This document shows, one piece after another, positions 54,161-63,938 of a DNA stretch of 64,000 bases (positions are counted from its first letter, which is position 1; each line of letters begins with the position of its first letter). The DNA comes from Pantoea septica. GTDB lineage: Bacteria; Pseudomonadota; Gammaproteobacteria; Enterobacterales; Enterobacteriaceae. The translations under genes were made by a program, and so were the position numbers. The notes under the pieces were generated by a model. The model was not told the origin of the DNA and made no database searches. It worked only from the letters and a program-made list of their open reading frames with translations. The stretch covers positions 89,634 through 153,633 of the forward strand of contig NZ_MLJJ01000006.1 in NCBI RefSeq assembly GCF_002095575.1, written 5' to 3'.

Positions 54161-55806
54161 CCTCCGGCGACCACGCGGTTGCGGCCCTGACTCTTCGCCA
54201 GATAGAGTCGGCGGTCCGCCTCCGCCTGCAGGCGGGTCGCCTGGTAGTCGCCCTGCTCTTCGCTGCTGGCGACGCCTGCGGAGAGCGTCACGCTAAAACA
54301 CTGGCTGGCGTTGACCAGAATGGTTTTCGCCGCCAGCCGCTCTCGCATCCGTTCCGCCACCTTTTCCGCATCCGCCAGGCCGGTTTCCGGCAGCACCACG
54401 CAGAACTCTTCGCCGCCGACGCGGCCGGCCAGATCGTCTTTCCGCAGCGCCTGGGAGACGATTGCGGCGACGCGCATCAGCGCCTGGTCGCCCGCCTGAT
54501 GGCCCCAGGTGTCGTTTACCGCTTTAAAGTGGTCGATATCGAGCTGGATAACCGCCAGCGGCGCGTTAAGCGCACGGCAGCGCGCCGCCTCCGCTTCGAA
54601 GCGTTCAAAAAAGGCGCTGCGGTTGAGCAGACGCGTCAGGCCGTCGTAGCTGGCGCGCCACGCCAGCCGATCGGAGAGCTGGCTCAGCCGCCGCACCAGA
54701 CGCACAATGATCTGGTGCGCCAGCAGCAGCAGCAGCACGAACAGCAGCCACATCACCAGCATAAACAGCATGGCGCCGCCTAAATCCTGGCGCAGTCCTT
54801 GCGCCAGGGTTTGCTGGTTCACCAGATAGCCGTCTACGTTTTTCAACCTGCTCCAGGTGATGAACTGATGCTCCAGCCGCAGCGAGCCCTGCGGCTGACG
54901 CGCAATCTGCGCATAGAGCCGCCGCAGCGCGCTGGCGCTCAGCGGCTTAGCATCTGCCGCGTTAAGGGAGGCAACGGGATGGCGCGCTTTGTCGAGCAGC
55001 ACGACGCTGCCCTGCAGCGCGCTGTTGTACATCGTATTCAACTGACTGGCGATACGCTGCTGCGTGAAGTCCATCGACAGCGCTCCATACCAGTAGCCGT
55101 TGATAAAGATGGGCGTGCTGACCGTCAGCATCGCGCCCTCATCGTCCGCGCCCTGATAGACGCCAGACCAGCGCAGCTCCTGAGGCGACTCCAGCGTCGC
55201 CATGGCGCGAAACCAGGGTCGAGAAACCATGATGGCGTAGCTGGCGGAGAGCGCGGAGAGGCTTTGCGGCGGACGCGAAGTGATAAAGAATCCGGCGCGT
55301 GAGGTATACCAAAAGCGCGAGTGGAAATCGGCTTCCGCATCGCTGAACTGCATAATAAAGCTGAACTCCAGCGCCGCGAGCACCTCGCCCTCGAGCCGCG
55401 CCGGGTCGCGCTGCAGCAGCGCGTCCTGCGCCAGCCAGCTGTCGCCGACGCCGTTTATCGGCATGCTGCGCGGCATATTGAGCCGCAGCTGCCACGCGGG
55501 CTGCGCGCGCAGCTGCTGAAACTCCGCCAGTGCGCGGCGCGCGTGGTGGGCGTCGAGCGGATGCGCCAGCGCATAGGTGAACATGCGCCGGTAATAGATC
55601 ATCCCGTCGAGGCTCTCCTGAAACTGGCTCTCCAGCCTGCTCTGCATATCCGCCAGCGCAGCGCGCTGCCGATCTTCATAGTTAATTTTCAGCGTGTGGA
55701 GCTCACGCCAGGTCAGAAAGAAAGAGAAAAGAAAGACCGCTAAAAACAAGAGATGAACGCGCAGTTCGGGACGTAATTTTCGCATGGAGAGCGGCAAAGC
55801 AGCCAT
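54157..55806 (-). CDS. dgcQ: Diguanylate cyclase DgcQ (YedQ)
   Basis: 549 residues from ATG 55806. Membrane segments at about residues 16-35 and 350-375 flank a periplasmic CHASE7-like sensor. The GGDEF domain has the active motif GGEEF, and RKDD five residues before it forms the product-inhibition I-site (RxxD). It makes c-di-GMP, which opposes flagellar motility. A TTG two codons upstream is less likely as start. It lies beside yodC and yedI as in E. coli. Confidence 0.93.
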   Translation of the reverse strand: MAALPLSMRKLRPELRVHLLFLAVFLFSFFLTWRELHTLKINYEDRQRAALADMQSRLESQFQESLDGMIYYRRMFTYALAHPLDAHHARRALAEFQQLRAQPAWQLRLNMPRSMPINGVGDSWLAQDALLQRDPARLEGEVLAALEFSFIMQFSDAEADFHSRFWYTSRAGFFITSRPPQSLSALSASYAIMVSRPWFRAMATLESPQELRWSGVYQGADDEGAMLTVSTPIFINGYWYGALSMDFTQQRIASQLNTMYNSALQGSVVLLDKARHPVASLNAADAKPLSASALRRLYAQIARQPQGSLRLEHQFITWSRLKNVDGYLVNQQTLAQGLRQDLGGAMLFMLVMWLLFVLLLLLAHQIIVRLVRRLSQLSDRLAWRASYDGLTRLLNRSAFFERFEAEAARCRALNAPLAVIQLDIDHFKAVNDTWGHQAGDQALMRVAAIVSQALRKDDLAGRVGGEEFCVVLPETGLADAEKVAERMRERLAAKTILVNASQCFSVTLSAGVASSEEQGDYQATRLQAEADRRLYLAKSQGRNRVVAGG

Positions 55807-55915
55807 CAGCAACGGTGCTCCGAATAACTGGGATCAGGCGAGTATAGCAGGCGTGGGGAATCAAAAAATGCGGGAAGTCACGGGGGATGAACAGCGCATC
55901 CCCGTTGAACAGCGC

Positions 55916-56095
55916 CTAGCTGGCGAGCTGCGTCTCAGAAATCGCGTGGCTCAGCTCATCCTGATGAAAGGCTTCGCGGCGCACGGCGTAGCCGTCATAC
56001 CAGCGACACTCTACCATTCCGCTGGCGTAGCCTGTGACCACCATGGCAGGTCCGCCCTCTTTATGCTGCACTTCATCGCTAATCGTAAAGACCAT
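55916..56095 (-). CDS. yodC: YodC (DUF2158) small protein
   Basis: 59 residues from ATG 56095 (MVFTISDEVQHKEGGPAMVV), then TGYASGMVECRWYDGYAVRR, nearly as E. coli YodC. GAGGGA precedes the start; GTG 56098 is an alternative. A small SH3-like protein, role unknown. Confidence 0.93.
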   Translation of the reverse strand: MVFTISDEVQHKEGGPAMVVTGYASGMVECRWYDGYAVRREAFHQDELSHAISETQLAS

Positions 56096-56221
56096 CACGC
56101 ATCCCTCTTTTGACCGTTAACAGAACCTTTTTATCTATAGCAGCCATCTGGACATCCTGCCCGTTAAGGCATGGAAAAAAGCGTAAATTCAGAATAAAGC
56201 AGTAAGAAATGTTGAAAATAA

Positions 56222-56250
56222 AAAAGCGGATAAGAAGGCTTATCCGCTTT
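56222..56250 (-). terminator. Terminator downstream of the 43-residue gene
   Basis: AAAGCGGATAAG (56223-56234) and CTTATCCGCTTT (56239-56250) form a perfect 12-bp stem. A T-rich run follows on the minus strand. Confidence 0.88.
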
Positions 56251-56271
56251 TAACATCCGCTGGCGCTGAAA

Positions 56272-56403
56272 TCAGATTTTGCAGCCTTCGCAATCCGCTT
56301 CATCGCCTAAGTCGTCAGGCACTTCATTGACCTTTTCCGCCGCTTTGGCTTCGGCCTGCTCAAGCTGGGCATCAATATCAAATTCAAACATATCGTCGTT
56401 CAT
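56272..56403 (-). CDS. 43-residue acidic protein with CxxC end
   Basis: ATG 56403 after GGAGAGGAGACGCT, an ideal ribosome site. The peptide MNDDMFEFDIDAQLEQAEAK continues to DEADCEGCKI. It has an acidic helix and a C-terminal Cys pair that could bind a metal. It lies between yedI and yodC and ends in its own strong terminator, which supports it as a gene. I do not know the family. Confidence 0.78.
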   Translation of the reverse strand: MNDDMFEFDIDAQLEQAEAKAAEKVNEVPDDLGDEADCEGCKI

Positions 56404-56444
56404 AGCGTCTCCTCTCCTGACTTCACATCATATGGCAGTGCGCT

Positions 56445-57356
56445 TTATACCGATTTACCGCGCAGTTTAGCAATCAGATTCACCGCTAACAGCACGATCG
56501 ACCCAACGATAAAGCCGAGCACCAGGTTGGCGCCGTTGCTGAGCAAACTGCCCACCAGCCCGCTCATATCGCCGGTAATCGATTCGATCAGATGATGCAG
56601 CGGCGTCAGGCCATGCACAATGATACCGCCGCCGACCAGGAACATCGCCAGCGTGCCGACCACCGACAGAATCTTCATCAGCCAGGGCGCGAACGCCAGC
56701 AAGAAGCCACCGATGCCCTGCGCGACCGAGGAGGATTTCTCATTCAGCCAGTAGCCGAGATCGTCGATTTTAACGATGGCGGCGACGATGCCATAGACCC
56801 CGATAGTCACCAGGATCGCGATGCCGGCGAGGATCAGAACCTGATTAAGCAGCGGCGCATCGGACACGATGCCGAGGGTAATGGCGACAATCTCTGCAGA
56901 AAGAATAAAGTCGGTGCGCACCGCGCCTTTGACTTTGTTCTTCTCGAATTCGCGCGGATCCTGCTGCGCCAGCTTGTCCAGCCGCTGCTGACGCGCCTCC
57001 GGGCTTTTCTCCTGCTTATCGTGCTGCAGGCTGTGCAGCACTTTTTCCACCCCTTCATAGCAGAGGTAGGCGCCGCCGATCATCAGCAGCGGCGTGATAA
57101 GCCAGGGCGCAAAAGCGGAGATCAGCAGCGCCAGCGGTACCAGGATCAGCTTATTGAGAAAAGAGCCCTTGGCGACGCCCCATACGACCGGCAGTTCGCG
57201 ATTGGCCTTAACGCCCGTTACCTGCTGCGCATTCAGCGACAGATCGTCGCCCAGCACGCCCGCCGTTTTTTTCGCCGCCACTTTGCCCATGACGGAAATA
57301 TCATCCAGAAGTGTTGCAATATCATCTAATAAAGTCAGTAAGCTGGATCCTGCCAA
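56445..57356 (-). CDS. yedI: YedI, DUF808 membrane protein
   Basis: 303 residues (E. coli 305), about six membrane segments, N-terminus [20 protein letters not shown] and conserved [20 protein letters not shown]. Inner-membrane protein of unknown function. Confidence 0.95.
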   Translation of the reverse strand: MAGSSLLTLLDDIATLLDDISVMGKVAAKKTAGVLGDDLSLNAQQVTGVKANRELPVVWGVAKGSFLNKLILVPLALLISAFAPWLITPLLMIGGAYLCYEGVEKVLHSLQHDKQEKSPEARQQRLDKLAQQDPREFEKNKVKGAVRTDFILSAEIVAITLGIVSDAPLLNQVLILAGIAILVTIGVYGIVAAIVKIDDLGYWLNEKSSSVAQGIGGFLLAFAPWLMKILSVVGTLAMFLVGGGIIVHGLTPLHHLIESITGDMSGLVGSLLSNGANLVLGFIVGSIVLLAVNLIAKLRGKSV

Positions 57357-57366
57357 AATGTCTTCC

Positions 57367-57639
57367 TTATTCCGGTTCGTTATGTTGACAACAGGGACAG
57401 CGTTCCAGCGTCGCGACGGTAATGTCAGCGATGCCGTCGCACTCCCACTCTACGCGGACCGCCCCTGCCAGCTCGCCTGCATGCAGGTATTTGCTGACCG
57501 GGCTTTCCGTCATGCCGGTGATCTCCTCCGTCGCGACCAGGGTGTCGCCGATATAGACGCGTGCGGTCGCATGGGCGTTGACCATGCGCTCGTCGCGCAG
57601 CTGGTAGAGGCGTTTTACCGTCAGTTTGATACTGCTCAT
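57367..57639 (-). CDS. Hypothetical 90-residue protein with C-terminal CPCC
   Basis: ATG 57639 ([20 protein letters not shown]) after AGGAG. Beta-rich, ending [14 protein letters not shown], possibly a metal site. It lies 10 bp upstream of yedI on the same strand. The 155-residue frame to 57834 overlaps vsr and is not used. Family not recognised. Confidence 0.7.
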   Translation of the reverse strand: MSSIKLTVKRLYQLRDERMVNAHATARVYIGDTLVATEEITGMTESPVSKYLHAGELAGAVRVEWECDGIADITVATLERCPCCQHNEPE

Positions 57640-57704
57640 CCACAACTCCTGATCGCGGGGGAAGGCGAAATCTAACCCGGCGAAGCCGACAAGGCAAGGC
57701 GGCC

Positions 57705-58181
57705 TCAGCGCGGGCGATAGTGCTGAATGCCGTTGTGATCGATCTCGGCGCTCTGGTCCATCGCCAGCAGCCACTCCTCCAGCCGCTCCTGCAAATCGCC
57801 ATCGCTGAGCCGCAGTTTGTTGCGCAGCGCGCACTCCCAGATAATCAGCACCTTCCAGCCGCTCTCCTGCAGCTGGCGCACATAGCGGTTATCGCGCTCG
57901 ACGTTGCTGTTGATCTTGCCGACCCAAAACTCGGTGCGCGTCGCCGGCACCTTAAAGAGATAGCAGTGGTGGTGATGCCAGAAACAGCCGTGCACGAAGA
58001 TAATCGCCTGCTGCTCCAGCAGAACGAAATCGGGGCGGCCCGGCAGGTTCTTATCCTGAACGCGGTAAGCGAAACCGCGATCCTTTAGCAGCTGCGCCAC
58101 CCGCAGTTCAATGGCGGTGTCCTGCTGGCGTATCGCACGCATATTTTTGCTGCGCGTCGTGCTGGAGTGTACATCGGCCAT
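57705..58181 (-). CDS. vsr: Very short patch repair endonuclease
   Basis: 158 residues. Metal and catalytic motifs are GRPDFVL, FVHGCFWHHHHCYLF and FWVGKINSNVERD. It nicks T:G mismatches produced by deamination at Dcm sites. In E. coli, as I remember it, vsr overlaps the end of dcm; here it is divergent from dcm across 187 bp. Confidence 0.96.
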   Translation of the reverse strand: MADVHSSTTRSKNMRAIRQQDTAIELRVAQLLKDRGFAYRVQDKNLPGRPDFVLLEQQAIIFVHGCFWHHHHCYLFKVPATRTEFWVGKINSNVERDNRYVRQLQESGWKVLIIWECALRNKLRLSDGDLQERLEEWLLAMDQSAEIDHNGIQHYRPR

Positions 58182-58368
58182 GGCGCCTCCTTTTTGCCTT
58201 CTCTATCAACTTTAGCCTGACTCACTAAAAGCGAAAGCCTGCGCCGCGCTTAGCGAGGCGGGTAAAATCCCGGCGATGCGTCCTGCAGCGGCCTTAAGGC
58301 ATCGCGCGCCAATTTCTTCACAGCCAGAGGAGTGTTAGCATAGCCCGTTCACAGTTAAGGAAAAACGC

Positions 58369-59763
58369 ATGCTTGTCGATGACGCCACCGCAATGACGGA
58401 ACCCGCTTCTCCCCTGCTCTCTGCCGATAGCGAAACCGCTGACCTGATGCGCCAGGCGCTGGCGATTTACGCCGCGCGCGATTTAGCAGCGGCATTTCAC
58501 CAGGCGGGCTTCCACGACTGGACGCCGCAGCAACTGACCCGTCTGCGGCAAAACAAAAGCGCGCTGCCGCCACTGAGCGAAGGCGAACTCACGCTGTTGC
58601 GCACTCTGCTGCCGACGCGTCCGGCGCACTACGACAACCCGCTGTTTCGCTTTGTCGATCTCTTCGCGGGCATCGGCGGCATTCGCCGCGGCTTCGACGC
58701 CATCGGCGGAAAGTGCGTTTTTACCAGCGAGTGGAACAAAGAGGCGGTGCGCACCTACAAGGCGAATCATTACAGCGACCCGCAAGAGCACAGCTTTAAT
58801 ACCGATATCCGCCTGATAACCCAGCCAGACGGCCTGCGCGACGAGGCGGCTATCTATCGCCATATCGATGCGGCAATCCCCGACCATCAGGTGCTGCTGG
58901 CCGGTTTTCCCTGCCAGCCCTTTTCGCTGGCGGGCGTCAGCAAAAAAAATGCGCTGGGCCGCGCGCACGGCTTCGAATGCGAAGCGCAGGGCACGCTGTT
59001 TTTCGACGTGGCTCGCATCATTGCCGCCAAAAAGCCGCCGATCTTCGTGCTGGAGAATGTCAAAAATCTCAAAAGCCACGATAAAGGCCGCACCTTCGCC
59101 ATCATAATGGCGACGCTGGACGAACTGGGCTACGACGTGGCGGACGCCGATGCCGCCGCGCCGGACGCGAAAATCATCGACGCGCGCCACTTTCTGCCGC
59201 AGCACCGCGAGCGTATCGTGCTGGTTGGCATCCGCCGCGACTATCCCTTCAGCAACACGCTGTCGCTGCGTCAGATCCAGCAGCTCTATCCGCCCGCGGT
59301 GCCGAGCCTGCAAAGCCTGCTGGAGCCTGAGCCGGAAGAGAAATATATCCTTTCCGCCCAGCTGTGGCGCTACCTCTACGACTACGCCAGAAAACATAAA
59401 GCGAAAGGCAACGGCTTCGGCTTCGGGCTGAACGATCCGCGTCAGGCCGACGTCTGCGTTCGCACCCTCTCGGCGCGCTACTACAAAGACGGCTCGGAAA
59501 TCCTTATCGATCGCGGCTGGGATCGCGCGCTGGGCGAAGCGGATTTCAGCAACGCCGCCAATATGGCGCGCCGGCCGCGCCGCCTCTCGCCGCGCGAGTG
59601 CGCGCGCCTGATGGGCTTCGAGGCCCCAGGCGAGCGCCGCTTCCGCATCCCGGTTTCCGACACGCAGGCCTACAAGCAGTTCGGCAATTCGGTGGTAGTG
59701 CCGGTTTTCGCCGCGGTGGCGAAGCTGCTGTTGCCCTATATCAGGCAGATAAACCAGGCATAA
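58369..59763 (+). CDS. dcm: DNA cytosine methyltransferase Dcm
   Basis: 464 residues. Motif [11 protein letters not shown] is at about residues 95-104, the catalytic AGFPCQPF has Cys at 182, then VLENVKNL and [10 protein letters not shown], and a C-terminal QFGNSV block. Methylates the inner C of CCWGG in relatives. Divergent from vsr, so the two need separate promoters. Confidence 0.96.
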   Translation: MLVDDATAMTEPASPLLSADSETADLMRQALAIYAARDLAAAFHQAGFHDWTPQQLTRLRQNKSALPPLSEGELTLLRTLLPTRPAHYDNPLFRFVDLFAGIGGIRRGFDAIGGKCVFTSEWNKEAVRTYKANHYSDPQEHSFNTDIRLITQPDGLRDEAAIYRHIDAAIPDHQVLLAGFPCQPFSLAGVSKKNALGRAHGFECEAQGTLFFDVARIIAAKKPPIFVLENVKNLKSHDKGRTFAIIMATLDELGYDVADADAAAPDAKIIDARHFLPQHRERIVLVGIRRDYPFSNTLSLRQIQQLYPPAVPSLQSLLEPEPEEKYILSAQLWRYLYDYARKHKAKGNGFGFGLNDPRQADVCVRTLSARYYKDGSEILIDRGWDRALGEADFSNAANMARRPRRLSPRECARLMGFEAPGERRFRIPVSDTQAYKQFGNSVVVPVFAAVAKLLLPYIRQINQA

Positions 59764-59878
59764 CAGGTCCAGAGTTTAGCTTAGTCACGCGCATTGTGCT
59801 GTTTTTCGGCGAATGCGCTCGCTGTCACAATGCTGTCACGCAACCGGCGAATACTCGCTTTTATTTTCAGGTTGCGCT

Positions 59879-61471
59879 ATGTCCTCTGTCACGCTGTTCT
59901 CTCGCCGCTTTCGTCTGCGCATGCCGGTATTTCCCGGCTGGCTCAGCAGCCTGCGCGGCAACTTTACCCTGTTCGTTATTCTCTTTTGTCTGCTGCAGGC
60001 GCTGGGCGTCACGCTGCTCGCCGCGCAGGTCAGCCATACGCAAAGCGCGCTGGCGCAGAGTGCGTTACTGCGGGAAAGGCTGGCCCTGCTCGATAAAGCG
60101 CGCATCGAGCTCCTTACCGCCAGCGACAGCAGCCACCGCGCCGGCATCTATCTGATGCAGGATCAGCAGAGCGGCTCTGTCGACAGCTGGAAAAGCCTGG
60201 CCGACAGTGCCAGCGCCTCGCTGCAGCAGGCGAAAACGCTGTTCGCGCGCTACCAGGCCGACCAGAACGGCGCGCTGGCGCAGGCCTTTACGCTGCTGGC
60301 GAAGGGGCTGGAAGAGCAGTTAAAAGGATTAACGGATAATAAAATCGACGCCTTTTTTATGGTGCCGATGCAGGCCTGGCAGCAGCAGTTTAACGACGCC
60401 TGGTTCGCGGAGATGGACGCGGCAAACAGAGATCTCGACGCGGTCAACCGCAGCACGCTGGCGAGCATGACGCACAGCCGCAACCTGTCGCTGCTGGTCA
60501 GCGCGCTGTTGTTCGCGCTGCTGCTGGTGGGCGGCGTGCTGCTGGCACGCGGGGTTATCGCGCCGCTGCGCCACGCCAGCGGCCAGCTGCAGCGCATCGC
60601 CACCGGCGACCTGCTTCCGCCGCCCGCCGCCGGACGGCTGCAGCCGCGCGAAACGCGGCAGCTGTTCAGCGCCATGGCAGAGATGCGGCACGGGCTGCGT
60701 CATATCGTTTATGAGATCAATACCATCGCCGCCGGCGTGGCGGCGGGCGCAGGCGAGATGCAGCAGCGTAACGCGCGCGTCAGCGCTCAGCATGAGTCGC
60801 AAAACGCCAGCTTCACCCATTTGTCGCAGCGGCTGCGCCGCGTGGCAGATGAGGTAGAGAGCAGCGCGCAGGTGTCGCGGCAGGCGACGCAGCAGGCGTA
60901 CGATGCCGATCGCCTGATGCAGCAGTGCGTCTCGCGGGTAGATGAGATGGAGACGCAGATGCGCCAGATTGTCGCCGCCTCCGGGGATATTGCCGGGATC
61001 GTCGAGATGCTGGATAGCCTCTCGCTCCAGACGCGCCTGCTGGCGCTTAACGCGGCGATTGAGTCTGCCCACGCCGGCGTCTACGGCCGCAGTTTTTCGG
61101 TGGTGGCGAAGGAAATCGGCATGCTCTCCAGCCAGAGCAGCGGATCGACGCAGCGCATCGACGGTTTGATCCAGCACACGCAGCAGCATGTGGCTCAGGG
61201 TTTTAATAAGGTCAAGGTGCTGGAAACGCTGTTTCAGACCATCAGCAGCGCAGTAGCCGATATCGCCGTGCAGCTGCAGGCGCTACAGCAGAACGCCACG
61301 GCGCAAAGCGCGCGCGTCAGCCACATCGCCGCCGAAATCCATAAGCTGGACGAGACGCTACAGGCTAACGCCGGACTCAGCGCGCAGCAGCAGCACGCCG
61401 CCGACGCCCTGCAGCAGCAGGCGGCGCGTCTGGCGCAGAGCGTGCGTCAGTTCCGCATCGAGCAGGCGTAA
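59879..61471 (+). CDS. Atypical methyl-accepting chemotaxis protein
   Basis: 530 residues from ATG 59879 (MSSVTLFSRRFRLRMPVFPG). Membrane segments at about 30-50 and 205-225, a periplasmic helical domain and a HAMP region. The hairpin tip is unusual: LSLQTRLLALNAAIESAHAG, VYGRSFSVVAKEI. Compared with Tsr, F373, R388 and E391 positions read L, H and V. There is no C-terminal NWETF-type tether. No sigma-28 promoter is seen. It may act at low activity or outside the main receptor arrays. Confidence 0.88.
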   Translation: MSSVTLFSRRFRLRMPVFPGWLSSLRGNFTLFVILFCLLQALGVTLLAAQVSHTQSALAQSALLRERLALLDKARIELLTASDSSHRAGIYLMQDQQSGSVDSWKSLADSASASLQQAKTLFARYQADQNGALAQAFTLLAKGLEEQLKGLTDNKIDAFFMVPMQAWQQQFNDAWFAEMDAANRDLDAVNRSTLASMTHSRNLSLLVSALLFALLLVGGVLLARGVIAPLRHASGQLQRIATGDLLPPPAAGRLQPRETRQLFSAMAEMRHGLRHIVYEINTIAAGVAAGAGEMQQRNARVSAQHESQNASFTHLSQRLRRVADEVESSAQVSRQATQQAYDADRLMQQCVSRVDEMETQMRQIVAASGDIAGIVEMLDSLSLQTRLLALNAAIESAHAGVYGRSFSVVAKEIGMLSSQSSGSTQRIDGLIQHTQQHVAQGFNKVKVLETLFQTISSAVADIAVQLQALQQNATAQSARVSHIAAEIHKLDETLQANAGLSAQQQHAADALQQQAARLAQSVRQFRIEQA

Positions 61472-61482
61472 ACGCCGCCCAT

Positions 61483-61510
61483 AAAAAAACCCGTCTTGCG
61501 ACGGGTCCGT
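61483..61510 (-). terminator. Terminator of the ribbon-helix-helix gene
   Basis: ACCCGTC (61489-61495) and GACGGGT (61500-61506) with loop TTGC; seven T follow on the minus strand. It also separates the gene from the convergent chemoreceptor gene. Confidence 0.85.
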
Positions 61511-61511
61511 T

Positions 61512-61763
61512 TTATTTCTTCTTCTTGGTCTGTTTCTTCAGCAGGGCGCGAAGCTGTTTGACCTCTTCCGCGGAAAACGCGTTTGACGCGGTTTCCGCCG
61601 TGTCCTGATTGTCTACCGCCGAGGCGGTGGGCGGCAGCAGGCTCTCCTGTAAACGCTGAACAATCTCCTGACTCATTGAGATTTGATTCTCCAGCGCCAG
61701 CTGTTTCAGCTGCTCTTTCAGCGCCGGATCGATCTTAATCGTCAAATTTACCGTCTCGGTCAT
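61512..61763 (-). CDS. Arc-type ribbon-helix-helix protein
   Basis: 83 residues from ATG 61763 after GGGAG. MTETVNLTIKIDPALKEQLK...ENQISMSQEIVQRLQESL is the ribbon-helix-helix pattern of Arc/MetJ-type DNA-binding proteins, followed by an acidic linker and a lysine tail (LLKKQTKKKK). No toxin gene adjoins it, so it is likely a lone regulator. The frame to 61808 has a weaker start. Confidence 0.82.
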   Translation of the reverse strand: MTETVNLTIKIDPALKEQLKQLALENQISMSQEIVQRLQESLLPPTASAVDNQDTAETASNAFSAEEVKQLRALLKKQTKKKK

Positions 61764-61841
61764 TCTGTTACTCCCTTCGTTATTTATCATCAACGTAGCG
61801 GAAGTCACGACCGTTTAACAGACTGTCACAAAAATTTAATA

Positions 61842-62540
61842 TTAGGCGCGTAAGAGACTGAAATCGCGCAGCACTGACTCGTCGAAGCTGGTGAGATTGC
61901 CCTGCAACTCGGCGCATAGCTTGGCCATATAGTGCACAAGGAAGTCGGCGTTATACTGCGCCAGCGCCCTGCCCGCCTCGGTCTGCATCGTGTCGGGGAG
62001 CCGCAGCAGCTTCTTCTGAAAGTGATCGAGCGTCCAGTTGACGTCGTTGAGCTCGCGCATCTTGCCGAGCGGATCCTCGTTATCGAACAGCGGCCGGTTA
62101 AGCGCGCCGGCCGTATAGAACACGCGCGCCAGCCCGATAGCGCCCAGCGATTCGAGCCGATCGGCGTCCTGCACGATTTTCGCCTCCAGGGTTTCCGGCG
62201 CGATAGCAGCGCTGAAGCTGTGCGCCTTAACGGCGTGCGACACCGCCGGGATCAGCGCGTCAGGAAAGTCGGGGAAATCCTGCGTCAGGATGCGCGCGGT
62301 CTCTTCGGCGGCATAGGTCGAAGCAAGATGGCGCTCGGGGTGATTTTTCGGCAGGTTGACCACATCGTGGAAGTAGCAGGCGGTGAGCACGACCAGCGGG
62401 CTGGCGTCGCTGCCCGCCATAATGCGCTGCGCGCTCATCCAGACACGGCGCAAATGGGCGATATCGTGCGCCTTGTCATCATGAACCCAGTTAATCAGAA
62501 ACCAGCTTTCGAAGCGCGTTTGCCAGAGTGAGAGCGACAT
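61842..62540 (-). CDS. yedJ: HD-domain hydrolase YedJ
   Basis: 232 residues (E. coli 231). HD-type metal residues are seen in DDKAHDIAHLRRVW, ACYFHDVV and KIVQDADRLESLG. Predicted phosphohydrolase, substrate unknown. Confidence 0.95.
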   Translation of the reverse strand: MSLSLWQTRFESWFLINWVHDDKAHDIAHLRRVWMSAQRIMAGSDASPLVVLTACYFHDVVNLPKNHPERHLASTYAAEETARILTQDFPDFPDALIPAVSHAVKAHSFSAAIAPETLEAKIVQDADRLESLGAIGLARVFYTAGALNRPLFDNEDPLGKMRELNDVNWTLDHFQKKLLRLPDTMQTEAGRALAQYNADFLVHYMAKLCAELQGNLTSFDESVLRDFSLLRA

Positions 62541-63144
62541 GGCTTATCTCCCTGTTAATGTTTGGGTACCGGTCTTAACATCGGACCGTACGCAGTGGGA
62601 CGTCATCTTACCGAGTGGCTGATGACAAATTTTTGACACAGGGTGGTGTAAAATGCGCAGTGACATAACCGGTTCGAAAAAAATGAGACCGGGATCGAGT
62701 TATAGCGCCAATTCAAGCATTATCCCAGCTTTTAACAAACTTTCAGCATTAACCCATATCAATTATCTTAAGCAAAACTTATTAATATCGCTCAAAATTG
62801 ACGTGCTACCTTTGAAGCCGTCAAGTAAGCTCACCGGATATGAAACCTATGCTCACTCAGGATATCTTCGCTTTGTGAAGGTTAAAGAATCTGAAAAGGT
62901 TTCAAAAACGTCCGATATAACGTACTGTATCCGGGTTATACCAGGTAAGGGACCACTTAGTAGACTCGGACTGGTGCGTTTTTTGCATTTTCGCTTTTTC
63001 CTAAAGGCAAATCGTTGTGTTGCCGTTACTGTAAGGCGTCAAATTGTTAAGCGGATTGATGTAAATTCATCATCGCTACACGCAGGCGCAAGACAGCGGT
63101 TTAATGTGTGTCCACCGGGTTTTATTTATATTCAGAGGTAATCA
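62541..63144. other. Intergenic region, no gene called
   Basis: About 600 AT-rich bases between divergent yedJ and the phage-type gene. A 162-residue frame (62653-63141) has no ribosome site, no family likeness and mixed composition. The last 20 bases hold the ribosome site (AGAGG) of the next gene. Confidence 0.55.
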
Positions 63145-63822
63145 ATGAAAGAACGGCCGATTCTTTTTTCCGAACAGCGGGTTCGCGCCCTGCTGGTTGG
63201 CCAGCAAACCCAGACCCGGCGCATCATGAAAACGCAGTCTTTCGGACCCGGTCAGGATCACCATGAAGGCGTGCATGCCTTTGACGTTAACGCTAACCAT
63301 CTGCACGGCTATAAGCTGATGTCGATGGCTGATATCAGCCAGCACTGCCCATACGGCAAGCCGGGCGATATTCTCTGGGTGCGCGAAACCTGGCGTGGGC
63401 CTATCGTGCCGGAAAACGATCTGGCGGAGTATGAGCGCGATCCGGCGCCGTTCCGCCTGCCGGAGTTTTGCCAGTACCGCGCCGACAACAACGAGCTGGG
63501 ACACCATGCCCAGGGTGGCCCGGAAGCCGATCAGTTCGGCTGGCAGACCGCCATTCACATGCCACGCTGGGCCAGCCGCATCAACCTGCAGATCACCGCC
63601 GTGCGTGCGGAAAAAATTCAGGATATCAGCGAAGATGACATCATGGCCGAGGGCGTGCAAACCGATTCCCACTTCCTCAATAACTTCTTCACCATGAACA
63701 TGAATGCGGAGTCGCCTAAAGAGGCCTACCGCAAGGCGTGGCAGAAGCAGTACGGCGCGACCAGCTGGGAAGTGAATCCCTGGGTCTGGGTGATTGAATT
63801 TGAGCGCGTCGCGCGCAATTAA
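63145..63822 (+). CDS. Phage-morphogenesis-like protein (ASCH/PUA-like)
   Basis: 225 residues. The N-terminus (MKERPILFSEQRVRALLVGQ, QTQTRRIMK) and blocks PYGKPGDILWVRETW, MPRWASRINLQITAVRAEKI, NPWVWVIEFERV match a family common in lambdoid prophages, with an ASCH-like fold that suggests RNA or nucleotide binding. AGAGG precedes the ATG. No other phage genes adjoin it within the window, so it may be a domesticated or stray phage gene. Confidence 0.75.
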   Translation: MKERPILFSEQRVRALLVGQQTQTRRIMKTQSFGPGQDHHEGVHAFDVNANHLHGYKLMSMADISQHCPYGKPGDILWVRETWRGPIVPENDLAEYERDPAPFRLPEFCQYRADNNELGHHAQGGPEADQFGWQTAIHMPRWASRINLQITAVRAEKIQDISEDDIMAEGVQTDSHFLNNFFTMNMNAESPKEAYRKAWQKQYGATSWEVNPWVWVIEFERVARN

Positions 63823-63905
63823 TAGCGCTTTGCGGGCTGAATCACAGACAAATTGCTTGCTAAGCGGTTGAATAGACAGCTTTCACCCCTGCAGCCAGAT
63901 TAAGG

Positions 63906-63938
63906 TGCCAGCAACCGTTTCGGGTGCTGGCATTTTTT
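63906..63938 (+). terminator. Terminator after the phage-morphogenesis-like gene
   Basis: TGCCAGCA (63906-63913) and TGCTGGCA (63925-63932) followed by T6. It lies 84 bp after the stop. The remaining bases to 64000 show no gene. Confidence 0.85.

Noticed and set aside
62653..63141. 162-residue plus-strand frame
   Set aside because: AT-rich intergenic sequence, no ribosome site, no recognisable domain; it covers the upstream region of a real gene.
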